Shown here: positions 26,413 through 36,533 of the stretch, piece by piece
Layout: every line of letters starts with the position of its first letter
How positions within the stretch are numbered: the stretch's first letter is position 1
From: Zygosaccharomyces rouxii
Taxonomy: Eukaryota > Ascomycota > Saccharomycetes > Saccharomycetales > Saccharomycetaceae
NCBI RefSeq assembly: GCF_000026365.1
Contig: NC_012996.1
Location: forward strand, 1,302,001 to 1,366,000
Length of the DNA stretch: 64,000 nt
Direction of reading: 5' to 3'
The notes under the pieces: generated by a model
Told to the model about the DNA's origin: nothing
The model's database searches: none
The model's input: the letters and a program-made list of their open reading frames with translations, nothing else
Position numbers and translations under genes: made by a program

Positions 26413-26874
26413 TTAATGGGCAGCTGGTTGTTCTGGGAAAAGTTCTTCCTTTAGTGGAATGCCCAATTCTTGTCTTACATCGTTTAATTCATCTAAGTAA
26501 GCTCCGTATTGAGTTTCGTTTTCCACTTTGTATTTTAGAGCTTCAAAAACACGGATAGCAGTTGGCAAATCGTTCACTCTTCTGGCGGCACGTAGAGCTT
26601 TTTCCACCACAGCTGGGGCAGGGACTAAGTCATAGGAGAAACAGTTGTTTAGAACTCGTTGAACTTCAAATAAATCATAAGCTTCTTCGAATTCTTTTTC
26701 AAATCTAGCGGTAAATTCTTCAAAAGTTTCTTCTTCGTGTTCAGAAGAGTATTTTCTAATTTGGAAGCGTTGAGTGTTCAAAGTGTTGAATCTTTGAGTA
26801 ATGGCAATGGCGGAACGAGAAGCTACTAAACCCCTGCTTAGAGGGGCGACTCTAAAGACACATCTGGACAACAT
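26413..26874 (-). CDS. COX6: Cytochrome c oxidase subunit VI (COX6)
   Basis: This 153-residue nuclear-encoded subunit of respiratory complex IV is homologous to mammalian subunit Va. The first 40 residues form an Arg- and Ser-rich mitochondrial presequence ending near IRKYSS. The mature part has the helical Va fold with EETFEEFTARFEKEF, NNCFSYDLVPAPAVVEKALRAARR and IRVFEALKYKVE. Length is close to the S. cerevisiae protein (148). It converges with ELF1 over 135 bp. A Hap2/3/4/5-type site lies about 210 bp upstream, as expected for a respiratory gene. Confidence 0.97.
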   Translation of the reverse strand: MLSRCVFRVAPLSRGLVASRSAIAITQRFNTLNTQRFQIRKYSSEHEEETFEEFTARFEKEFEEAYDLFEVQRVLNNCFSYDLVPAPAVVEKALRAARRVNDLPTAIRVFEALKYKVENETQYGAYLDELNDVRQELGIPLKEELFPEQPAAH

Positions 26875-27082
26875 TTGATAATGATATTATATGAGATTGA
26901 GGGGGGAAAAAAAAAAAATTCGTATTCCTGTGAAATCGATTCTGTTGACTCAAACAAATTCTTATTCCGCTCTCTCTTCTTTATCTTGAAGTAGTTGATG
27001 AATTTTTCAATAGCCAAACACTAACCAAGCGTTCAGAGCACCAAATTGGTCTGTGATCCCATGAGCACACAACGCACGCGTG

Positions 27083-27090
27083 TGATTGGT
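27083..27090 (-). promoter_or_regulatory. Hap2/3/4/5 (CCAAT) site upstream of COX6
   Basis: TGATTGGT on plus fits TNATTGGT, the Hap complex consensus (ACCAATCA on the COX6 strand), 209-216 bp upstream of the COX6 ATG. An ACGCGT lies just beside it (27076-27081), and an exact TGACTCA (Gcn4 type) at 26946-26952. Confidence 0.55.
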
Positions 27091-27552
27091 TATTCCTTGT
27101 ACAGTGCGGTGTAAGGATGTCAGTGAAAAAAGACCTAAATCCCATCTGAATACAACAAAGTGCTGGAAAACTTAGGTTTAGCTAGGAAGAAACCCAAACT
27201 ATAATCAATCAGGGTATAAGGAAGATATCTGTTTTGTCTAGAAATTGAAACTTCTGAACACCCCTTCAATTTTGTTTTGAATAGTAAAATACTCTCCCGG
27301 TGAGCATCATGGCGGACCTCCTGTCCTGGGTTCGAAATCTAACTCGCGTAAAAAAATACAAAAAGAGGCAAGCGAAATTGCATTTCCTTGAATTCAAAAG
27401 CTGGTTGCCGTAAATAGCCTCTTTACTCTTTGTAACACGCAAATCCTGTTTTTTGTCTCTCTTGAGTTATTGTTTAAACGGAAGAAGAACGTTCTCACCC
27501 GTTTTCATACCCTTCTTATATACCAAGTGCTCCATCTCCGCCCTCGAAGAGC

Positions 27553-27580
27553 AGCCGCCGAAAATATAAATTAGCCGCCA
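27553..27580 (+). promoter_or_regulatory. Paired URS1-type (Ume6) motifs
   Basis: AGCCGCCGA at 27553-27561 is an exact core of the meiotic URS1 element, and TAGCCGCCA at 27572-27580 is one base off. Such pairs usually mark early meiotic genes, yet no gene is recognisable downstream. Confidence 0.45.
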
Positions 27581-28242
27581 GAGAGGGAAGACTTACTAAA
27601 AACAACAAATTAGAGATATCTCAATAAAACCTTAAAACCTATATAATAAAAAGAATATGTATACCAGTACTAGTAATTTATTCGCGAAATTCCTATGATC
27701 TGCGGAATAGGAAGACAACCCTACGGCTCATAGTCTTTGCACTGAAAATTGAAAAGTCTTGCTTATAACACTTCATAGTTGACTGAGTCCAGCTTAGCTT
27801 TCTATTCGGTTAGTCTTTCGACGGTGATCGCTTTCTTTTGAGTTTCTGTTTTGGTCCACTGTAGTTATCCTGCAACTGTCAGCAGCCCTAGTGATCTTGG
27901 AATGAAGAGTTTTCATGATATTCACAATTATAACCTCTCTTTATATATTCTATCTTTCATCATATAGCCAGAAAACAGGGAGCCTCTTATCCTATGATCG
28001 TGGCTAATAGATCAGAATGCAAGATAAGGTAGCGTTGTACCAATGCTACTGCTACGAACAATCAAGGCAGGGCAAACGCAAACGCCTGATCAAGTCGAGA
28101 CCTAGTTTAACATTGCCTATGTGTTCTATTAATCGGAGAATTTACAAAAGATGTATAGAATCGCCCTTGCGCTTACTGGTTGGATAGCAACTATTAGGGT
28201 AATTCATTAACTACATTACCGGCTGTAGCAAAGTCCGAAGGG

Positions 28243-28296
28243 TCGAGACAGAACGAAAGTTCGAGACAGAACAAAGGGCCGAGACAGAACAAAGGG
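28243..28296. repeat. Three-copy 18-bp tandem repeat
   Basis: The unit TCGAGACAGAACAAAGGG occurs at 28243-28260 (two substitutions), 28261-28278 and 28279-28296 (one substitution). It is degenerate beyond both ends and not in any credible gene. Confidence 0.85.
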
Positions 28297-29550
28297 GAAC
28301 AAAAATTCGAGATTGTAATTCTGCAGTTAAAGTCGAGATCCAAAGCCTCTTATCTCCGAACCCTACTGGAAATCCATCGATAGCCAAACTTCTACACATG
28401 GCCAGATCGAATAGGGAAGACAGCGGCAAAGACGGGACAAAGATCGAAGCCCTATGACTCGAGTATGCCATAGCTTAGTAGACGAAGATAGCTTGAAACA
28501 AGTAGTTCAATCAATACTGATAAGAAGTAATAGACTGCGGGCATCCAGCCAAGGAAAAAAAAAAAGCACTAACAACACAAGCCATGCTACAGCTATGGGA
28601 TGTATAGCAGAGAAAAGACACTGATGTTTCAAAGGATAAAAAACCATCGACAATGAATTTCTAGGTCTGCCTATGCGTGATTTCTTGAGCATAATTCCAG
28701 AAGGTCTGTAAAGTGCAATGATGGCATGTAAAAAGCCCACCCAGTGTTGGTACTGCCACTGACCATATTAAGTTTCGAAGGATCGCTAGACTTGCAATGT
28801 ATTCATAATTGCGCATGCAATTTGTACCATGGAAAGGATGAAAAGCATAATAATATGAAAAACACCAGAGGATTCAGTCCATAGCCTAAATCATACTGAC
28901 TAGAAGAGTCCTCACGACATGCTCAACACTGTTTTGGAACATGTTCACTTCCTTGAGACTGCAAAAAGACGAACCAATGTAAGTGACACAGGGCACTATC
29001 ATAACGTTGGCTGTTCCAATGCGTTTATTTGCGCTGTCCACTGTGGGGATGACCAGGATCTCATTTACCGCTAAACTGAACTGGGAAGGGTTATCAATTT
29101 TCAGTACTGGACTATCCATTGCCTCTTAGGACTTCAACTAATCCGTGATTCCTTAACTTAATTCCAATCTGCAGTTGGGCAAATATGGACCAAAATTTTC
29201 TAGTATATCAACTATGGAACTGCTTTGAAATGTTTCAAAATGTGTCTGTTATAGCGCTTCTTGCAGCTACCAGAACTTCAAAACTCCGGGAATCCAGTCT
29301 CTGTTTACTTCATCATCTATGCAAGACCCTCTTCTTTCATTATAGTACCGTACCCATTTTTGAATACCATAGAGCAGCGACACACTGACACCTTAGGTAC
29401 TAAAAGAAGTTATTAAAATATCCAAAATGTACCATTTTCGAAGGAAAAAAACGAAATCCACCAGTGACTTATCTTTTGAACCATTTGTCAAGCAGAAACT
29501 TCTATTAATCAAGGGTCAATAAGGTGAAAAAATAATAAGAATCACAGTAA

Positions 29551-29571
29551 AAACAAACAAACAAACAAACA
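29551..29571. repeat. (CAAA)n microsatellite
   Basis: Five uninterrupted AAAC units lie downstream of RCN1. Confidence 0.85.
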
Positions 29572-29721
29572 GTAATAGGAGTTTCTTGGAGTAAACTCTT
29601 TTTGGTTTACCCCCCTCTTATATACTTCTTGTACCGTCATTCAAATTTGCGTCAGCGTTCCTAATTTTTATCGCTATATCCCAATTCTTCATTTCTCCTT
29701 CATCATATTTACAAGTTTCAT

Positions 29722-30282
29722 TTATTCTTCGTCAAAGATTGACTTGGGAGGCAAAGCAGTATGTGGCAATGGTTCCTGCTTCCTATCTCTCAATGTTTCT
29801 GCAGGCTTAATTGTGATAGTACCAGCTGAACTTGATAAAAGCGTTCTTTGACCTTCATTATCGGTTTCTGACTCTTCAAAGTCAGTTTCTCCGCTAAGAT
29901 CGGTTGGTCCAACTCTATCAGGGGGCTCCTCACATCTAGAGTAATCGAATTCAGGTGGTGGTGATGTTGGTGGTGAAATTAGGAAAGTTCTCTTATGTGG
30001 GGGTACCTGTAATCTTCCCATTTCTTCATCAGGATTTACAAGAGCGCCCTCAGTATCAGTCAAAGTGTAACGTAGTCTAATATCACCCAAGTCCCCTTTC
30101 TTAGACATCAATTGGGAGGCAGCCTCCTTCGATTCAGTCACCACAAGGACTCTTTTAAAGCTAGGTAGATGGATCAATTGCATCTCACCAATACCACTTT
30201 TCAATAACCAGTTCTTTAATGGTCCCACATCATGAGCCAAACTACCGCTATTATTGGTGGCAATAAGGGTATTAGTCTCCAT
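29722..30282 (-). CDS. RCN1: Calcineurin regulator RCN1 (calcipressin)
   Basis: This 186-residue protein controls calcineurin (Cna1/Cna2-Cnb1), inhibiting it in excess and supporting it when phosphorylated. The first 90 residues form an RRM-like fold including MQLIHLPSFKRVLVV. The signature FLISPPTSPP (about residues 102-111) is the conserved phosphorylation motif of calcipressins. A C-terminal acidic, Ser/Thr-rich tail follows and includes PPEFDYSRCEEPPDR. The protein is slightly shorter than S. cerevisiae Rcn1 (211). It is in tandem with SMF2. Confidence 0.93.
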   Translation of the reverse strand: METNTLIATNNSGSLAHDVGPLKNWLLKSGIGEMQLIHLPSFKRVLVVTESKEAASQLMSKKGDLGDIRLRYTLTDTEGALVNPDEEMGRLQVPPHKRTFLISPPTSPPPEFDYSRCEEPPDRVGPTDLSGETDFEESETDNEGQRTLLSSSAGTITIKPAETLRDRKQEPLPHTALPPKSIFDEE

Positions 30283-30424
30283 TTTTCTTCTTTTTTCTGC
30301 TATTTTTTTTTTACCAATATCTTACTTTTCCATTCTTTAAAACGGTTTACCGTGTTGATTCACCATCACTTCGCGAGGCCTTCAACATCATGAATACATA
30401 TAACACTATGACTAAAGGAAAGTT

Positions 30425-31948
30425 TTATAGATGTACATCTTGACCTTGGGCGAAACTGACCAACATATAGAAATTTAGACCCGAAACGATAAGCCAAATC
30501 ATGACTGCTATTATTGTGAAGAACTTGCTATTGCTCATATCCTTGTACTGAGGTTCCTCCTCCGATTCTTCTTGACTTAAATCTCTTAGCTGAATATCAC
30601 CATCTATTTCCACTGAACGACTGGGCAACTTAACACGCATAATTTTGGAACTGCTTGTAAAATATAATAATGGTGCCGAGACGAAAGGCAACAATAAAGA
30701 TAAAACCACTTGTGAAGCGTTAAGAGCTCCACTCAATCCATTACGACCAGCGACTAGGACTAGAATTAAACAAGGAGTGATTGCAACCGCTCTAGTAGCA
30801 CTTCTACGTAAAGCAGGTGATATAGTCCAATTTAAAAAGCCTTCACTGACCATTTGACCGCTCAAGGTACAGACGATACCGGCACTTTGGCCCGAAAACA
30901 ATAGCGCCAACACAAAAACTGTACCCGCTGACTTGGATAAGGATGTGGATAGCAGCTTGTAAATGGAAAACAGATCTGCTTCTTCTCCAGGTTCAGTCTT
31001 ACCATACAGTGTAGCCCCTGAAACGATTAGAATTGCGCAATTGACGAAAAGAGCCACCGTAAACAACGAAACTAACAATTCAGCCATTGTAAATTGTAAT
31101 GCATCATTAACAGCATCGATGGAAGGCCTGTATTTTTCATGATTATTTTCCGCATCATTCATATCTGGAATGTAATTGCCATGTGTAATATCATAATCTC
31201 TAAGTCTTGGTTGAACTACACCAGATCCCAAATATAAAGAATGGGGCATGACGGTGGCACCGAGAATAGCCAGGGATAGGTACAACCCATCACCTTCAAA
31301 AACGGCTTTGCTCGGCAGAAATCCTTTCCAAATATCTTTTGAAGGTCCCAAATCCGCATACATCAACTCTAATCCAAAACATATCACGGTAGCAAACACG
31401 AGGAAAGATACAAACAATTCGAAATATCTAATCCATTTTAATGATCCATTGGGTTTATAAGCCATTAAAACAATAAGAACGTCAACCACAGTAAGTACCA
31501 CGCCGAGCGCCAATGGTATATCTAGCAGAATGTTCAAAGAAATGGCTGTCCCTACAACTTCTGCTAAATCTGTAGCAATGATGGCAATTTCTGCTAAAAT
31601 GTATAATGCAACATTCAATTGAGGTGTTAGATGGCGTTTACAGTTCTGTGCAAGATCTAACCCAGTAACAGCCCCCAATCTGGCACATAAACACTGCCAA
31701 AAAGCTGCCATAAAATTAGCCACCAGAACTGAAAACAATAATTTGTATTTATGAGCACTTCCTGCAGCTACTGCGGTACTGTAGTTACCAGGATCCATAT
31801 AAGAAACAGAGACCATCAACCCTGGTCCGATAAATCTAGCATATTTGGCCAATATACCAAATAGTTTATTTCCCCTCCCCCATGACTTGTTTCTCAGCCC
31901 TGGATCCGTCTGCCTTTCGCTTAGCAACTCAGTTTCGGTATCACCCAT
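30425..31948 (-). CDS. SMF2: NRAMP divalent-metal transporter SMF2
   Basis: This 507-residue transporter moves Mn2+ and other divalent metals out of intracellular vesicles using the proton gradient. NRAMP hallmarks are present: MDPGN in the first helix (metal ligands D and N), the MPH motif in GATVMPHSLYLGSG in the sixth, and the transport motif GQSAGIVCTLSGQMVSEG. About eleven membrane helices are visible. The location between RCN1 (YKL159C) and FSH1 (YHR049W) favours SMF2 (YHR050W) over SMF1 or SMF3. Confidence 0.93.
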   Translation of the reverse strand: MGDTETELLSERQTDPGLRNKSWGRGNKLFGILAKYARFIGPGLMVSVSYMDPGNYSTAVAAGSAHKYKLLFSVLVANFMAAFWQCLCARLGAVTGLDLAQNCKRHLTPQLNVALYILAEIAIIATDLAEVVGTAISLNILLDIPLALGVVLTVVDVLIVLMAYKPNGSLKWIRYFELFVSFLVFATVICFGLELMYADLGPSKDIWKGFLPSKAVFEGDGLYLSLAILGATVMPHSLYLGSGVVQPRLRDYDITHGNYIPDMNDAENNHEKYRPSIDAVNDALQFTMAELLVSLFTVALFVNCAILIVSGATLYGKTEPGEEADLFSIYKLLSTSLSKSAGTVFVLALLFSGQSAGIVCTLSGQMVSEGFLNWTISPALRRSATRAVAITPCLILVLVAGRNGLSGALNASQVVLSLLLPFVSAPLLYFTSSSKIMRVKLPSRSVEIDGDIQLRDLSQEESEEEPQYKDMSNSKFFTIIAVMIWLIVSGLNFYMLVSFAQGQDVHL

Positions 31949-32193
31949 TCAACAATCCATAAATTACCTTCCGATCGGTATAGCAGTCCTTCAAGAGTCC
32001 ACTTCTGACTTAATATTTCGATTAGTTTACTGTTATTATGTTGTTCAAAGAAGCACCAAGTGTTTATTTCCCCGGACCATTTTAAGCACCGAAAAAAAGC
32101 GTGAAAAAAAATATCGATGAGCTTTTTCTAGCGGACGACTTTAGAGAAAATCTTATACCAGATCTATGTAGTAGGTATTCATATGTCTATCAC

Positions 32194-32898
32194 TTATTTA
32201 CCTAGTGCTTCTTCGATTTGAGCAACAATTGGTCTTATAAAGTCCTTTTTGTTTGGTACCATGTGTCCACCTGGGTGCTCGTACTGGCTCACTAGATCAG
32301 GGTTCTCTAAAGACTTCTTGTACAGATTAGCCAACCACTGAGCTCTTTCACCAGGAACTGCCATATCATTAGCACCATAGATGAAAATGATACGAGTATT
32401 TGATTCTTTGACCGGTTTAAATTGATCTTGGAATTTAGGTGTAATCCATAGACCTTCACCTTGTGGGTTAGGTTCTGTGAAAGAATAACCAGAGATGAGC
32501 AAACTTACCTTGAATTCTGGGTGGTTAGGGACTAATTCTGTAATCTTATTTGTTAGGATGGAAGCCACTGCTGCACCTTGAGAAAAACCGACTATACCGT
32601 CATATGGACCATTGGTCTTGATATAATCAGAGATGTAGGATAAAGTATTGGTCAAATCCAATTCTGCGGAGATATCACTATGGTAAAACCAGGCACGGTT
32701 TACCTGTGCTTCTAAAGTTTGTTGCCATCTTTCAGGATCCATTTGGAATGGCAAATCCTTTGGTTCTAATACAACTGGACCATCGACATAGTCACACTCG
32801 ACATCGGACTTCTTTAGAAGCTTACGGATACCAGAGGACTTTTCAGAAAAGACCTTACCGTTTTGTAAGAAACCATGTAGAAACAGTAGACGAGCCAT
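32194..32898 (-). CDS. FSH1: Serine hydrolase FSH1
   Basis: This 234-residue alpha/beta hydrolase of the FSH family (related to human OVCA2) probably has an esterase activity of unknown natural substrate. The start [17 protein letters not shown] gives the oxyanion-loop region. The nucleophile elbow is [10 protein letters not shown] (about residue 110), the acid lies in [10 protein letters not shown] and the histidine in HPGGHMVPN. Length is close to S. cerevisiae Fsh1 (243). The promoter gap to SMF2 is 245 bp. Confidence 0.95.
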   Translation of the reverse strand: MARLLFLHGFLQNGKVFSEKSSGIRKLLKKSDVECDYVDGPVVLEPKDLPFQMDPERWQQTLEAQVNRAWFYHSDISAELDLTNTLSYISDYIKTNGPYDGIVGFSQGAAVASILTNKITELVPNHPEFKVSLLISGYSFTEPNPQGEGLWITPKFQDQFKPVKESNTRIIFIYGANDMAVPGERAQWLANLYKKSLENPDLVSQYEHPGGHMVPNKKDFIRPIVAQIEEALGK

Positions 32899-33078
32899 TA
32901 TGTAGTCACTATCGTTTACGGGAGTAATAGGTACTGTGATAGTCGAGAGATTTCTTTATCACCTCGAGGTTCATTTTATATATGTTTATCAATATTTCAC
33001 TCACCAGATCAGGATCGTTTTTCAAAGCGCGACAATTCTATCATATGACGCAAACGAAGCCCGTTCCCTGACCTAGCA

Positions 33079-33849
33079 TCAGTTTACATAATTTTTCGAA
33101 TTTGTCGAATATGTATTGGGAACCATCAGTAAAAGTGCTAATAAGTACCCACTGGCAACTATCGGCGTGGGACGGCTGACTATGATTCCAGTTAGCGTGA
33201 TTACTGTATACATGAAAAATACCAAGTTGAGCAAACCGCCACTGAATAGTTCAAGTAGAATACTTTTAGAAATGCAAAGGTAAGTAGGAATAGCGGCACC
33301 ACATAAGAAACATCCAACAAAAAAGGTTTCTCTTTGGTGCCATGATCGAGTCAATTGCTCCCATACCAGTGTCGCAGTAAGAGCTGTTAAAGTGACTAAG
33401 CGACGTCCCCACAACTGGTTTAACCACTGACATGTACTTTGACCTACTTGTACTCCAAATACGCAAAAAAGCAACCCCATCCGGCTACACTTAGTATCAA
33501 TTTCAACCTTCTTCTTAAAATGCCGAGGCCACCATACAGCTGTAGCCGCTACGGCCGCAGATGTCAAAGAAACTACAAATGCAACGAGAAATTTGAATAT
33601 CAATGGCATTGTATGTTGATTTCCAAAGAATTCGTCCCAGTAGTACAAAACTCTGGCAATGGGTAAAAGTGCTGCCATTAACATGGTCTCCTTTGGTAAA
33701 TAGATTTTGGAGGAGAATGACGATGATCTTACTAAAGAGAGTTCTTCTATAAAACTACAGCCATCTAGAGAATTAGCAGTAGGGACTCTCACAGGTGAAG
33801 GTACCCGTTGAGTATTTGCCCTGCTGAACCTAACTCTGCCTCGTCTCAT
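33079..33849 (-). CDS. Multi-pass membrane protein, possibly INSIG-like
   Basis: This 256-residue protein has about six hydrophobic segments after an Arg/Ser-rich N-terminus of about 45 residues. The middle block contains RMGLLFCVFGVQVG, then LTALTATLVWEQLTRSWHQ, then FFVGCFLCGAAIPTYL. Spacing and pattern recall INSIG proteins, which have R-C-x-x-V-F-x-G-I, L-x-L-x-x-x-x-L-W-W-x-x-D-R-S and a glycine-rich helix in that order. In yeast the INSIG homologues Nsg1 and Nsg2 bind and stabilise HMG-CoA reductase in the ER. The match is by eye and the key DRS is altered, so this is tentative. The gene sits between FSH1 and YHK8 where S. cerevisiae has no clear counterpart. It is very probably a real gene: ATG start, 771 bp open, 180 bp from FSH1. 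Confidence 0.55.
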   Translation of the reverse strand: MRRGRVRFSRANTQRVPSPVRVPTANSLDGCSFIEELSLVRSSSFSSKIYLPKETMLMAALLPIARVLYYWDEFFGNQHTMPLIFKFLVAFVVSLTSAAVAATAVWWPRHFKKKVEIDTKCSRMGLLFCVFGVQVGQSTCQWLNQLWGRRLVTLTALTATLVWEQLTRSWHQRETFFVGCFLCGAAIPTYLCISKSILLELFSGGLLNLVFFMYTVITLTGIIVSRPTPIVASGYLLALLLMVPNTYSTNSKNYVN

Positions 33850-34889
33850 TGATCTCTATGATGATTTACGTTTATTGATCAGTTTGTGTAAATCACAAGT
33901 AATGTGTCAAAAAAGAAGCTTAGCGGCTCGGAGTTTATATAGTATTCTAGTTCAAGGGAAAAAGGTAGTGGTACAATACCGATAAGTAGAAGCCGTGTAC
34001 CATATCCACTATAGTATCCATTGCGACAAGACGGTATCCCACCTATAAGAGTTGTTAGCAATAGCACCGCATAAAAACAAGTCCTAACCACTGTGTCATG
34101 CAGGCTGTTTTTTTGGAACCGTCATTATTATCAAGCTAACGAGTCCGCTTACAGACAATGGAGGAAAGATACGACCTTCATATTGAAGTGAAGGCCACGC
34201 AAAGTACAGGCAACATATATTGAATTAAACTGTAAAGCGTTACTTATAGGCTCTTTGGTGGACGCATGTTGAGCATGATGCCATCAGGCATGTGTAAGGC
34301 ATTAGATATAAGGTTAACAGGAATGAGAAAGTTCGTTGGATTGGGTCCACTATTAATGCAGTGCCATTTCAGAATTACAGTAGAAAGTGCTACAAAAACC
34401 GAGATTTCACAGGAAGTACTCACAAAGTTCAATTTTTGACCAATCATGTCTCCAGGCAGAAAATACAATATCTTGCATATCACTAATTGTCGCACTTGTG
34501 TAACCCAACGGAAAACTGACATTACCCTGAGAATAGACGTAAGCGCCGATAGTGCCATGATGTAGAACTTACAAAAGGGAGATAAGCGCTGTAGAAGCAT
34601 TAAAGCTTTCTCCAGTAAAGAAGAATTATGATATCCATACAAGCAATTATTGCACGAAATAATTTTTCAAAAGGCAGAATTGGGGGAATAGGAAGTTTAT
34701 ATGAAAGTCTTGCCACTATTTATGGGTTACCGCTTTTTTTTTTTTTACTTAGGCATGATTACATGAAAGGGAGTTGCGTAGGTTTATGCGCATATGCAAT
34801 ACACCTGTTTCTATAAACGCTCAAGAATTCTCGGAAAAACCTTAATGCCCAGAAGGTAACCAGAGTTCAATAATTCGTTTATACGCAGA
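33850..34889. other. Intergenic region between YHK8 and the INSIG-like gene
   Basis: These 1040 bp lie between two minus-strand genes and are longer than average here. A minus-strand frame at 34244-34642 opens from TTG (from ATG at about 34600 it would code 118 residues). It is hydrophobic and matches nothing I know. A 14-base T run lies near 34734-34747. No RNA gene or repeat was recognised. Confidence 0.45.
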
Positions 34890-36533
34890 TCAATCATCCC
34901 AACCGTAAGGTGATTTAGCTCTCAGAACGGATCCATATTTGCTGAAGAGAAATGGCACGGGAATCATGCCAACAGCGACCATCGCTAACAGGAAACCAGC
35001 CCAATTGATTCCCATACCTTTGTACATCTGCCTACCAAAAAGAGGGAATACACCAGCCATGATACATCTTACAAAAGTGTTGCATGCCATTGCTGATGCG
35101 GCATACCTTCTATAAGCATCTACAGTATAGGCGAAAACACCGACAAAGACAAAAAAGACACCAGCTCCAAATACTGCACTACCAATCAGAGAACCTATCC
35201 AATGTACATGAGAATAGCAGGTCCAGGCAAAAATCATAAGCCCGATGGGTGTACAGAATGCGCCGTAAAACAAAGCTTCGAATCTCATCTCCGGCGTAGA
35301 TTTACCACCATTACGCTCCACTCTGCGAGCGTAATTCTTTTGAAATATCAGACAGGAAGGACACACGATAATCATTCCTATGAGCAAACCCAAATATGCT
35401 AAACCAGTCTCCATAACAGTAAAATTCCATAGCTTAGGATATATGTAGGGGAAAACTGTGAAATACAGGTAAATGATCGCCAAAACTAAACCTGTGTAAA
35501 AAGAGAGAACACCTATCATGTAATCTCTCAAGAGAAGATCAATGGGTCTCTTTACCGAAAGTAAAATCAAACGGAAAATGTTTGCCTCCCTACGAATCAC
35601 TTCTAAAGGTGCAAAATATTTGTCATCTCCAGTTTCTTTCCGTAACCGCTTAGCCTTGCGGATAAGAAGTACTGGTTTATAACTCTCCGGAACCGTAAAC
35701 GTAACAAGTCCTAGTAATACACTTGAAACAATCATCATAACGATGAATGGCCATTTGTAACCATCTTTGTTAAATGCACCACTTAGAACAGGTCCCAATG
35801 AAGGTCCTGCGAACGGAGCTAATGCATAAAATGTCATCGGAATACCTATTTGATCCTTGGTGAAAATGTCACTAATGGTACCGCTCGCTACACTTAAGAA
35901 AGAAGAACCAAAGAAACCCGATAAAAACCGGCCAAACAAAACTCCTTCAATGGTCGGTGACCATATTACTAAACATTGCCATGCTACACTAAACGACAAC
36001 GAGAATATAAAGGTTATCCGTCGGCCATAAAGTTCACTTATAGGTGATAATAGCAGCGGCCCACAGCCTAATCCAAAAATGTAAAGTGATATACCAAGTA
36101 CACTAACTTCTCTCGAAATATGGAAGTGTGACATAACGTCTTCGGCAACTAGAGACCAACAAGACGAAATCATGGTAATTATGCCGGATATCAAAGTAAC
36201 CAGTGTAGAAACGTAATATTTTCTCGGCCATGAAAGATGCATCGCTATGTTTTCAGGATCCATAGATCCTTCTTCGAAAGACACTTCGTATTGGAGATTT
36301 TTACCTTCATTGGTTTGAGAAACGCTTGTTTCTATTCTTTTCAGGAAATCCTCGTCAGGATTTAACGAATTTGCCCTAGTAGCGTCCATACCCTCTTCGA
36401 GTTCTCCCCCAGCGGAACCCGCCAATGCTGATGAAGGTTCGTTTTGAAACCCATAGGGATGTTCTTCTATATCCATCTCTGCATTTTCTGTACGACTAGA
36501 ATTAGAATTATATTCATTACTAGCAGCTAACAT
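34890..36533 (-). CDS. YHK8: DHA1-type MFS drug:proton antiporter YHK8
   Basis: This 547-residue major facilitator protein has twelve membrane helices, belongs to the drug:H+ antiporter-1 group and likely sits at the plasma membrane. The first 95 residues are hydrophilic and acidic. The family pattern is clear: LSWPRKYYVSTLVTLIS at the first helix, motif A SPISELYGRRITFI, then GRFLSGFFGSSFLSVASGTISDIF and GPSLGPVLSGAF (motif C region). The neighbour AAP1/APE2 supports YHK8 (YHR048W). S. cerevisiae Yhk8 is about 514 residues. An exact PAC motif (36607-36614) lies about 75 bp upstream. Confidence 0.9.
   Translation of the reverse strand: MLAASNEYNSNSSRTENAEMDIEEHPYGFQNEPSSALAGSAGGELEEGMDATRANSLNPDEDFLKRIETSVSQTNEGKNLQYEVSFEEGSMDPENIAMHLSWPRKYYVSTLVTLISGIITMISSCWSLVAEDVMSHFHISREVSVLGISLYIFGLGCGPLLLSPISELYGRRITFIFSLSFSVAWQCLVIWSPTIEGVLFGRFLSGFFGSSFLSVASGTISDIFTKDQIGIPMTFYALAPFAGPSLGPVLSGAFNKDGYKWPFIVMMIVSSVLLGLVTFTVPESYKPVLLIRKAKRLRKETGDDKYFAPLEVIRREANIFRLILLSVKRPIDLLLRDYMIGVLSFYTGLVLAIIYLYFTVFPYIYPKLWNFTVMETGLAYLGLLIGMIIVCPSCLIFQKNYARRVERNGGKSTPEMRFEALFYGAFCTPIGLMIFAWTCYSHVHWIGSLIGSAVFGAGVFFVFVGVFAYTVDAYRRYAASAMACNTFVRCIMAGVFPLFGRQMYKGMGINWAGFLLAMVAVGMIPVPFLFSKYGSVLRAKSPYGWDD

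Larger units (their letters stand above)
26875..29721. other. Gene-poor 2.8-kb intergenic region COX6/RCN1
   Basis: This is by far the largest gap. Its first few hundred bases are the COX6 promoter. Open frames in it are under 90 codons, have no recognised similarity and fill no consistent strand. At 27553-27561 (AGCCGCCGA) and 27572-27580 (TAGCCGCCA) lie two Ume6/URS1-type motifs, next to TATA-like sequence; the first plus-strand ATG after them (27657) opens only 13 codons. A three-copy 18-bp repeat lies at 28243-28296 and a CAAA microsatellite at 29551-29571. It could hold a decayed gene, an unannotated non-coding RNA or a meiotically controlled transcript. None of these is demonstrated. 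No centromere elements, LTR or tRNA were found. Confidence 0.6.

Noticed and set aside
27330..27350. B-box-like GGGTTCGAAATC suggesting a tRNA
   Set aside because: No T-stem pairing, acceptor stem or A box can be formed around it.
28211..28471. 86-codon minus-strand ORF over the 18-bp repeat
   Set aside because: Its length is within chance, and a third of it is simply the translated tandem repeat.
28886..29119. 77-codon minus-strand ORF with an ATG, and short open frames around it (28507-28865)
   Set aside because: No similarity recognised, and all three frames are equally open at this scale. It may be part of a decayed gene but this cannot be shown.
26875..29721. Centromere in the gene-poor gap
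   Set aside because: No CDEI-CDEII-CDEIII arrangement: the CDEIII core TTCCGAA is absent and there is no 80-bp block of nearly pure A/T.
34244..34642. 132-codon minus-strand ORF between YHK8 and the INSIG-like gene
   Set aside because: It opens from TTG, has no recognised domain and no clear promoter. It is possible as a 118-codon gene but unsupported.
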